From the NCBI GenBank assembly GCA_023405565.1, contig JAEXXW010000142.1, positions 1 through 5,199 of the forward strand: a stretch of 5,199 bases of DNA. Reading direction: 5' to 3'. Origin of the DNA: Pseudomonadota bacterium. GTDB taxonomy: Bacteria > Pseudomonadota > Alphaproteobacteria > Rhizobiales > Xanthobacteraceae. The notes under the pieces were generated by a model. It ran no database searches, was not told the origin of the DNA, and saw only the letters and a list, made by a program, of their open reading frames with translations. Both the position numbers and the translations under genes were made by a program. Shown here in pieces: positions 1 to 4,251 of this stretch. The first letter of the stretch is position 1. Every line of letters starts with the position of its first letter.

Positions 1-987
1 AAGACCGAGGGCTTCGACTGGTATCGCCTCGCCAATGGCGATGCGCTGCCGCCGACCGTGACGCTGGCGCTCGATCGCGAGCGGGCCTATGCCGACAATG
101 CCGCGGTTGCGCTTAATACCGCCTTCATGAATGACGTGACGATCCTGCATGTGCCGGCCGGCACGACGCTGGACCGTCCGCTGCATCTGATCTTCCGCAA
201 TACCGGCAACGCGCCGCAGGCGAGTTTCGCCCGTGTGCTGGTCGTTGTGGAGGCGGGCGCGTCGGTGACTTTGGTCGAGACGCATGATGGTCCGGCGGGC
301 GTTGCGTACTTGGCCAATACGCTCCTTGAGATCGATGCCGGCGATGGTGCGAAGATCGATCACATCCGCGCCAACAATGCCGGTGATGCCGCGCTCGGGC
401 TGTCGACACTCGGCGCTCAGGTGGGGCGTGATGCGAGGCTCAGCAGCTATTCGATGAATGCCGGCGGAGCCATGTCGCGGCATCAGATTTTCGTCGCGCT
501 CAATGGCAAGGGCTCCGAACTCGCTCTGCAGGGCGCTTCGCTGCTACGCGGCCGCCAGCACGCCGACACGACCATGGAGATCGACCACGTGGTCGGCCAT
601 TGCACCGGCCGCGAGCTGTTCAAGTCGGTGCTTGACAATGAAAGCCGCTCGGTCTTCCAGGGCAAGATCATCGTGCGGCCGAATGCGCAGAAGACCGACG
701 GCAAGATGGCCTCGCATGCTTTGCTGTTGTCGGAAGAGGCCGAGGCCGATCACAAGCCGGAGCTGGAAATCTTCGCCGACGATGTGGTCTGCGGCCATGG
801 CGCCACGGCCGGCGCGCTCGATGAGGAATTGCTGTTCTATCTGAAGGCGCGCGGCATTCCGCAGAAGGAAGCCGAGGCGCTGATGATCGAGGCTTTCATC
901 GGTGAGACCGTTGAAGCCGTGAACAACGAGGCGCTGCGCGAGGCGCTGATGACGCAGACGCGCGACTGGCTCGCCTCCCGGACATAA
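1..987 (+). CDS. sufD: SufD, Fe-S cluster assembly scaffold subunit (5' partial)
   Basis: SufD partners SufB and the ATPase SufC in the cytoplasmic SufBCD scaffold where Fe-S clusters are built. The reading frame is open to the left edge, so the gene begins outside the window; the GTG at 58 is an internal codon. The visible 328 residues are the beta-helix core and C-terminal helices; about 100 N-terminal residues appear to be missing compared with usual family length. Diagnostic stretches are SRHQIFVALNG, the core around GKIIVRPNAQKTDGK, HKPELEIFADDVVCGHGAT, and the tail LDEELLFYLKARGIP. In the CGHGAT motif the Cys codon is at 790-792 and the His codon at 796-798; that His matches the E. coli SufD histidine (His360) known to matter at the SufB-SufD interface. 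The gene ends 4 nt before sufS, consistent with one transcript. SufB is a paralogue, but the ELEIFADDVxCxHGA context with sufS directly following fits SufD. Confidence 0.95.
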   Translation, partial: KTEGFDWYRLANGDALPPTVTLALDRERAYADNAAVALNTAFMNDVTILHVPAGTTLDRPLHLIFRNTGNAPQASFARVLVVVEAGASVTLVETHDGPAGVAYLANTLLEIDAGDGAKIDHIRANNAGDAALGLSTLGAQVGRDARLSSYSMNAGGAMSRHQIFVALNGKGSELALQGASLLRGRQHADTTMEIDHVVGHCTGRELFKSVLDNESRSVFQGKIIVRPNAQKTDGKMASHALLLSEEAEADHKPELEIFADDVVCGHGATAGALDEELLFYLKARGIPQKEAEALMIEAFIGETVEAVNNEALREALMTQTRDWLASRT

Positions 988-991
988 AGAC

Positions 992-2233
992 ATGCACCCT
1001 GCCGTCAGCAATGGCTCCTACGACGTCGCCCGCATCCGCGAGGATTTTCCCGCGCTGGCGATGCAGGTTTATGGCAAACCGCTGGTTTATCTCGACAATG
1101 CGGCTTCTGCGCAGAAGCCGAAGGCGGTGCTGGATCGCATCCAGCGCGCCTATACGCACGAATATGCCAATGTGCATCGTGGCCTGCATTATCTCGCGAA
1201 CGCCGCCACCGAAGGCTATGAGGGGGCACGCGAGATTGTCGCCAAATTTCTCAATGCGCCGCGCAATGAGGAGGTCATCTTCACGCGCAACGCGACCGAG
1301 GCGATCAACCTCGTCGCCTATACCTTCGGTCGCGAGCGGCTGAAGGAGGGTGACGAGATCGTGCTCTCGATCATGGAGCACCATTCCAATATCGTGCCCT
1401 GGCATTTCCTGCGCGAGCGGCAGGGCGCGGTCATCAAATGGGCACCGATCGACGAGGACGGCAACTTCCTGATCGACGAGTTCGAGAAACTGCTGACCCC
1501 GCGCACCAGGATGGTCGCGATCACGCATATGTCGAATGCGCTCGGCACCTACGTTCCGGTGAAGGAGGTCGTCCGTCTCGCGCATGCCCGCGGCATTCCG
1601 GTGCTCGTGGACGGCAGCCAGGCGGCGGTGCATATGCCGGTCGACGTGCAGGATATCGGCTGCGACTTCTATGTGTTCACCGGCCACAAGATCTACGGGC
1701 CGTCCGGCATCGGCGTGCTGTGGGGCAAGACGGAGCATCTTAACGCCATGCCGCCGTTCAACGGTGGCGGCGAGATGATCCGCGACGTGTTCGAGGATCG
1801 CGTGACCTATGGCGATCCACCGCACAAGTTCGAGGCCGGGACCCCACCGATCGTACAAGCGATCGGCCTCGGTGCTGCGATCGAATACGTCAACTCGATC
1901 GGCAAGGAGCGCATCCGCGCGCACGAGGATGGCCTGATCCGCTACGCGCATGAAAGGCTGGGCGAGCTCAACTCGGTCAAGATCATCGGCAAGGCGAAGG
2001 AGAAGGGGGCTCTGGTCTCTTTCGAGATGAAGGGCGCGCATCCGCACGATGTCGCCACCATCATCGACCGCTCCGGTGTTGCCGTCCGGGCCGGAACGCA
2101 TTGCGTGATGCCGCTGTTGAACCGTATCGGCGTGACCGCCACATGCCGGGCATCTTTCGCGCTTTATAATACCAAGGATGAAGTCGACGCGCTTGCGCAG
2201 GCGCTCGTGAAGGCGCAGGAATTCTTCTCATGA
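992..2233 (+). CDS. sufS: SufS, group II cysteine desulfurase
   Basis: A PLP-dependent enzyme that converts L-cysteine to L-alanine and holds the released sulfur as a persulfide for the SufBCD scaffold. The 413-residue length is normal for the family. The PLP Schiff-base lysine is Lys233 in TGHKIYGPSGIG. Asp207 and Gln210 in VLVDGSQAA are the expected cofactor contacts, and His130 in MEHHSNIVPW the expected ring-stacking residue. The persulfide-forming cysteine is Cys385 in TCRASFALYN, matching the E. coli SufS motif CRASLAMYN, so the active site looks intact. The ATG at 992 follows the sufD stop by 4 nt with no clear Shine-Dalgarno sequence, suggesting translational coupling; the next in-frame Met (residue 24) would remove conserved N-terminal sequence. 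Group II enzymes usually need a SufE or SufU partner to accept the sulfur, and none is encoded in this window. Confidence 0.97.
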   Translation: MHPAVSNGSYDVARIREDFPALAMQVYGKPLVYLDNAASAQKPKAVLDRIQRAYTHEYANVHRGLHYLANAATEGYEGAREIVAKFLNAPRNEEVIFTRNATEAINLVAYTFGRERLKEGDEIVLSIMEHHSNIVPWHFLRERQGAVIKWAPIDEDGNFLIDEFEKLLTPRTRMVAITHMSNALGTYVPVKEVVRLAHARGIPVLVDGSQAAVHMPVDVQDIGCDFYVFTGHKIYGPSGIGVLWGKTEHLNAMPPFNGGGEMIRDVFEDRVTYGDPPHKFEAGTPPIVQAIGLGAAIEYVNSIGKERIRAHEDGLIRYAHERLGELNSVKIIGKAKEKGALVSFEMKGAHPHDVATIIDRSGVAVRAGTHCVMPLLNRIGVTATCRASFALYNTKDEVDALAQALVKAQEFFS

Positions 2234-2607
2234 CCGACGCAACCAAGCCCGCCGAGATGCCGGCAACACCACAGACGGAATCGGCTCTGCCGACCGAGGA
2301 ATTGTCGCGCATCAGCGAGGACATCGTGTCGGCGCTGAAGACCGTCTACGACCCGGAAATTCCGGCGGACATCTATGAACTCGGTCTGATCTACAAGGTC
2401 GATATCAAGGATGACCGCACCGTCGATGTCGATATGACGCTGACGACACCGAATTGTCCGGCCGCCGCGGAATTACCGCAGATGGTCGAGAATGCGGTGG
2501 CGAGCGTGCAGGGAGTCGGTCCCGTCAATGTGCAGATCGTCTGGGATCCGCCATGGGATCCAAGCCGCATGTCGGACGAGGCGCGCCTGATCCTGAACAT
2601 GTGGTGA
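2230..2607 (+). CDS. sufT: SUF-associated MIP18/DUF59 family protein (SufT-like)
   Basis: This 125-residue protein belongs to the MIP18/DUF59 (FeS_assembly_P) family in its SUF-linked form, an auxiliary cytoplasmic factor in Fe-S protein maturation whose exact chemistry is not settled. A Pro/Thr/Glu-rich leader (residues 1-22) precedes the domain. Family landmarks are VYDPEIPADIYELGLIY (about 39-55), MTLTTPNCPAAAELP with the conserved Cys76, and the C-terminal WDPPWDPSRMSDEARLILNMW region (105-125), which is characteristic of the SUF-associated subgroup. The ATG overlaps the sufS stop as ATGA, and an AGGA at 2217-2220 lies 9 nt upstream, so translation is coupled to sufS. A PaaD-like member of the same superfamily is an alternative, but the position inside the suf cluster and the C-terminal motif argue for SufT. 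Confidence 0.92.
   Translation: MTDATKPAEMPATPQTESALPTEELSRISEDIVSALKTVYDPEIPADIYELGLIYKVDIKDDRTVDVDMTLTTPNCPAAAELPQMVENAVASVQGVGPVNVQIVWDPPWDPSRMSDEARLILNMW
2603..2607 (+). promoter_or_regulatory. Ribosome binding site for the TTG-start VOC gene
   Basis: GGTGA is complementary to the UCACC part of the 16S rRNA 3' tail and lies 7 nt before the TTG at 2615. It includes the sufT stop codon, so ribosomes ending sufT could re-initiate here. AAGG at 2609-2612 is only 2 nt from the start and is probably too close to serve. This site helps decide the TTG start. Confidence 0.45.
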
Positions 2608-2614
2608 CAAGGCA

Positions 2615-3031
2615 TTGGCACCGAAGCTCAATGGCGTCCTCGAAACTGCGCTCTATGTCGATGACCTCGAGAGGGCGGCGCGTTTCTACGAACAGGTGCT
2701 CGAGCTTCCGGTGCTGACGCAGGATTCCCGCTTTCGTGCCTATGATGTCGGTGGCTGCAACGTGCTGCTGCTGTTTCAGCGCGGCGCGACGCTGGAAACC
2801 GTGCATCTGCCGGGCGGCACCATTCCGCCGCATGACGGACACGGGCCGCTTCACATCGCTTTTGCCATCGGCGCGGAGGACCTTTCGATCTGGGAGGAGC
2901 GGCTAGCGTCACGCGGGATCGCCATCGAGGGGCGGACCGACTGGCCGAGGGGCGGCCACAGTGTTTATTTCCGGGATCCGGACGGCCATCTGCTGGAATT
3001 GGCTACTCCTGGTCTCTGGGCGATCTACTGA
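2615..3031 (+). CDS. VOC superfamily (glyoxalase-fold) protein, TTG start
   Basis: A 138-residue single-subunit member of the vicinal oxygen chelate superfamily (glyoxalase I, extradiol dioxygenase, fosfomycin and bleomycin resistance proteins). Two beta-alpha-beta-beta-beta modules are visible: the first opens with LETALYVDDLERAARFYEQVL (about 9-29), the second with PLHIAFAIG (78-86) and ends with YFRDPDGHLLELATPGLW (118-135). Glu10, His80 and Glu128 sit where VOC metal ligands usually lie, so metal binding is plausible. Substrate and reaction cannot be told from sequence. An in-frame stop at 2594-2596 leaves only the TTG at 2615 as a reasonable start, and no Met codon occurs later in the protein. 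GGTGA at 2603-2607, which overlaps the sufT stop, fits the 16S anti-Shine-Dalgarno tail at 7-nt spacing. The gene starts 7 nt after sufT, so it should be co-transcribed with the suf genes although it is not a standard SUF component. Confidence 0.88.
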   Translation: MAPKLNGVLETALYVDDLERAARFYEQVLELPVLTQDSRFRAYDVGGCNVLLLFQRGATLETVHLPGGTIPPHDGHGPLHIAFAIGAEDLSIWEERLASRGIAIEGRTDWPRGGHSVYFRDPDGHLLELATPGLWAIY

Positions 3032-3041
3032 ACGCTTCGGA

Positions 3042-3061
3042 CTGGAGCAAATCCAGGTTTT
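3042..3061 (+). terminator. Weak terminator-like hairpin after the VOC gene
   Basis: CTGGA (3042-3046) and TCCAG (3052-3056) form a 5-bp stem with a GCAAA loop, followed by G and four T residues (3058-3061), starting 10 nt after the VOC stop codon. The stem is short and the T-run brief, so it is at best an attenuator between the sufD-VOC transcript and sufA, and could be chance. Confidence 0.28.
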
Positions 3062-3067
3062 CGGGGC

Positions 3068-3095
3068 TTCACAGGCTGAATTTCGTTGTTATTTT
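3068..3095 (+). promoter_or_regulatory. Candidate sigma-70-type promoter for sufA
   Basis: TTCACA at 3068-3073 matches five of six bases of the -35 consensus, and TATTTT at 3090-3095 matches four of six of the -10 consensus, with a 16-bp spacer. The expected start of transcription, near 3102, would give a leader of about 50 nt carrying a hairpin and the sufA ribosome binding site. The 120-nt gap before sufA, unusual in this otherwise tightly packed operon, makes an extra promoter plausible. Confidence 0.35.
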
Positions 3096-3099
3096 AACA
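3087..3099. promoter_or_regulatory. 13-bp AT-rich palindrome over the candidate -10 region
   Basis: TGTTA (3087-3091) and TAACA (3095-3099) are perfect inverted copies around a TTT centre, overlapping the proposed sufA -10 box. Its size and place would suit a dimeric repressor. I do not recognise it as a known Irr, RirA, Fur or IscR box, so the regulator is unknown and chance occurrence is possible. Confidence 0.3.
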
Positions 3100-3113
3100 G
3101 TGCGCGAGTCCGT

Positions 3114-3134
3114 TGCCGGACCTTGAATCCGGTA
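3114..3134 (+). promoter_or_regulatory. Leader hairpin just upstream of the sufA ribosome binding site
   Basis: TGCCGGA (3114-3120) can pair with TCCGGTA (3128-3134), giving a 7-bp stem with one G-U wobble and a 7-nt CCTTGAA loop. It ends 2 nt before the AGGAG ribosome binding site, so it could influence sufA translation or mRNA stability. Only the pairing is seen; function is inferred. Confidence 0.35.
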
Positions 3135-3136
3135 AG

Positions 3137-3141
3137 AGGAG
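3137..3141 (+). promoter_or_regulatory. sufA ribosome binding site
   Basis: AGGAG, within a longer purine-rich run, lies 10 nt ahead of the ATG at 3152. It is the strongest Shine-Dalgarno sequence in the window and selects this ATG over the in-frame TTG at 3113, which would add 13 residues unlike the family. Confidence 0.75.
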
Positions 3142-3151
3142 AATTGCAAGA

Positions 3152-3535
3152 ATGGCGACTGCCCGTCCAAGGCCCCAGGTCATGCGGCTCACTGAAGCCG
3201 CCGCCGACCGCATCAAGGAATTGATGGCGAAGTCGGACCAGCCGATCGCCGGTTTGCGCGTCGGCGTGCGCAATGGCGGCTGTGCCGGCATGGCCTACAC
3301 GATGGAATATGTGCAGGACATCGGTCCCACAGACGAAGTGGTTGACGACAAGGGTGTCCGTATCCTGATCGATCCGAAGGCGGTGCTGTTCCTGCTCGGG
3401 ACCGAGATGGACTACAAGACTGACAAGATGTCCGCGCAGTTCGTGTTCAACAATCCGAACCAGACGTCGGCCTGTGGCTGCGGTGAGTCCGTGCAGCTCA
3501 CGCCCGCGCAAGGCGAGGCGGCTGCGGCGCATTAG
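3152..3535 (+). CDS. sufA: SufA/IscA-type Fe-S cluster carrier
   Basis: An A-type carrier of 127 residues that accepts Fe-S clusters from the SUF scaffold and delivers them to apoproteins in the cytoplasm. The domain begins at about residue 10 (VMRLTEAAADRIKELM). The three invariant cluster-binding cysteines are present: Cys44 in RNGGCAGMAY, and Cys108 and Cys110 in SACGCGESV, with the usual spacing. DPKAVLFLLGTEMDY and FVFNNPN are also typical. A short Ala/Glu-rich tail (QGEAAAAH) follows the last cysteine motif. The ATG at 3152 is chosen because of the AGGAG upstream and because A-type carriers start close to the LTEAAA helix. The gene closes the suf cluster but is 120 nt from the VOC gene, with its own leader signals. 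ErpA and IscA share these motifs; the name sufA rests on context. Confidence 0.93.
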   Translation: MATARPRPQVMRLTEAAADRIKELMAKSDQPIAGLRVGVRNGGCAGMAYTMEYVQDIGPTDEVVDDKGVRILIDPKAVLFLLGTEMDYKTDKMSAQFVFNNPNQTSACGCGESVQLTPAQGEAAAAH

Positions 3536-3566
3536 CCGCCAGCAAAATTACAGAGCTTTATTTTTT

Positions 3567-3687
3567 GTCATGCCCGGCCTTATGCCGGGCATCTACGTCT
3601 TTGTGGCATGCTAGAAAGAAAAGACGTGGATGGCCGGACATAAGGCGTCAACGACGCCGTCTTCGACGGCTTGTGCCCGGCCATGAC
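3567..3687. repeat. Head-to-head pair of palindromic units (REP/BIME-like element)
   Basis: Most of the 179-nt gene-free gap after sufA is folded sequence. Unit 1 is a perfect 9-bp hairpin, ATGCCCGGC (3570-3578) with GCCGGGCAT (3584-3592) and a 5-nt loop. Unit 2 is a long hairpin in which 3630-3649 pairs with 3665-3684, twenty positions with two mismatches and one wobble; the outermost 8 bp (ATGGCCGG/CCGGCCAT) are perfect. The two units are joined by a further inverted repeat, 3590-3602 with 3620-3632, containing ACGTCTT and AAGACGT. The ends GTCATG (3567-3572) and CATGAC (3682-3687) also match. GTCATG-CCCGGC-ACGTCTT palindromes recur between genes in Bradyrhizobium relatives, as far as I recall, which suggests a dispersed chromosomal repeat. 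It could affect mRNA 3' ends or bind a nucleoid protein. No T-run follows unit 1, so it is not a classic intrinsic terminator. Confidence 0.8.
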
Positions 3688-3714
3688 GACGTGGCCGCTG
3701 CTGGGCTTCTGCAA

Positions 3715-4218
3715 ATGGACGCCGAATTCATCCGCGATCTTTTTTCCAGCTTTCGATCTGTTGTGGTGCGCCGCATGTTTGGCGGTGCCGGCATCTATGC
3801 CGACAGCGTGATGTTCGCGCTGATTGCGGACGACGTGATCTACCTGAAAGCGGGCGAGAGCAACGAGGCCGATTTCGCAGCCGAGAATCTGCCGCCTTTC
3901 ACCTATCAGGCCGGAAATGGCAAGCGCGCGATCATGTCCTATCGCCGGATGCCGGATCGTCTTTACGACGACCCGGACGAACTGGCGCAATGGGCCGCCC
4001 GCGCGCTCGCGGCGGCTTTGAGCAAGACTGTGGCGCGTCAGAAAACTGTCAAACGCACATCGTCACCCAAGGCCAAAGGTTTGGCCAGTCGAATGACAGC
4101 CGCGCCCAAGCGAGCAGCCAGGACCAAGAGTGAAAAGAAATCCAAAGGTGCAAGCAAGTTGCGGACAGCACGAAAGACAAAGCGGACAACCAAAGCCAGG
4201 CGCTTGACGCGGCGTTGA
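3715..4218 (+). CDS. TfoX N-terminal-domain protein with long basic tail
   Basis: This 167-residue protein has a TfoX N-terminal domain at residues 1-102, marked by MDAEFIRDLFSSF, RRMFGGAGIYAD (19-30), MFALIADDVIYLKAG (33-47), PPFTY (60-64), MSYRRMPDRLYDDPDEL (74-90) and WAARALAAAL. The C-terminal TfoX domain of full-length Sxy/TfoX competence regulators is absent. Residues 103-167 form a tail rich in Lys, Arg, Ala, Thr and Ser: residues 101-167 hold 26 Lys/Arg and a single acidic residue, Glu140. Such a tail resembles histone-H1-like bacterial DNA-binding tails, so nucleic acid binding is an inference. Function of these single-domain proteins is not established, and a role in competence should not be assumed. 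The ATG at 3715 is chosen because the domain starts there; longer in-frame starts would translate the palindromic repeat. The Shine-Dalgarno sequence is weak (GGG at 3703-3705), and the repeat ends 27 nt upstream. Confidence 0.9.
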   Translation: MDAEFIRDLFSSFRSVVVRRMFGGAGIYADSVMFALIADDVIYLKAGESNEADFAAENLPPFTYQAGNGKRAIMSYRRMPDRLYDDPDELAQWAARALAAALSKTVARQKTVKRTSSPKAKGLASRMTAAPKRAARTKSEKKSKGASKLRTARKTKRTTKARRLTRR

Positions 4219-4220
4219 TC

Positions 4221-4243
4221 CCTCGGCCCAATGCGGGCGGGGG
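4221..4243 (+). promoter_or_regulatory. Hairpin that could mask the porin ribosome binding site
   Basis: Positions 4221-4229 can pair with 4235-4243 around a 5-nt loop: seven Watson-Crick pairs, one U-G wobble and one G-G mismatch. The 3' arm holds most of the GGGGGA ribosome binding site (4239-4244) of the following porin, while the loop holds an ATG (4231) with no Shine-Dalgarno of its own. No T-run follows, so it is unlikely to be an intrinsic terminator for the preceding gene. Pairing is seen; regulation is inferred. Confidence 0.35.
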
Positions 4244-4244
4244 A
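4239..4244 (+). promoter_or_regulatory. Ribosome binding site for the porin GTG start
   Basis: GGGGGA lies 7 nt before the GTG at 4252, good spacing. It favours GTG 4252 over ATG 4231, which has no purine-rich sequence ahead of it, and over ATG 4321, which would leave too short a signal peptide. Confidence 0.5.
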
Positions 4245-4251
4245 ATCTACT

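Noticed and set aside
58..60. GTG at 58 as the start of sufD
   Set aside because: The same frame is open to position 1 and reads as SufD-like protein upstream (WYRLANGDALPP), so the gene starts outside the window.
544..1011. A 155-codon minus-strand frame opposite sufD
   Set aside because: It is antisense to conserved SufD sequence, has no domain and no ribosome binding site, and is best explained by GC-rich codon structure.
896..2101. A 401-codon open frame on the minus strand opposite sufS
   Set aside because: It lies opposite an intact, motif-complete sufS and its product is rich in Arg, Asp, His and Leu in the way antisense frames of GC-rich genes are. No start signal or recognisable domain supports it.
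3517..3566. Intrinsic terminator for sufA: 7-bp stem 3517-3523/3534-3540 and T-run 3561-3566
   Set aside because: The stem overlaps the stop codon and lies in GC-rich coding sequence, and the six-T run starts about 20 nt after it, too far for a classic Rho-independent terminator.
3565..3714. An N-terminal extension of the TfoX-domain protein from a TTG at 3565
   Set aside because: The extension would translate the palindromic repeat, is unlike the family, and the conserved domain starts exactly at the ATG at 3715.
3565..3714. CRISPR array, tRNA or small structured RNA gene in the sufA-tfoX gap
   Set aside because: There are no regularly spaced direct repeats and no tRNA features. The structure is explained by the paired palindromes.
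4204..4232. Porin promoter with TTGACG at 4204-4209
   Set aside because: The -35 match is good, but the -10 at 17-bp spacing (CCCAAT) is poor and the predicted transcript start would fall on the ribosome binding site.
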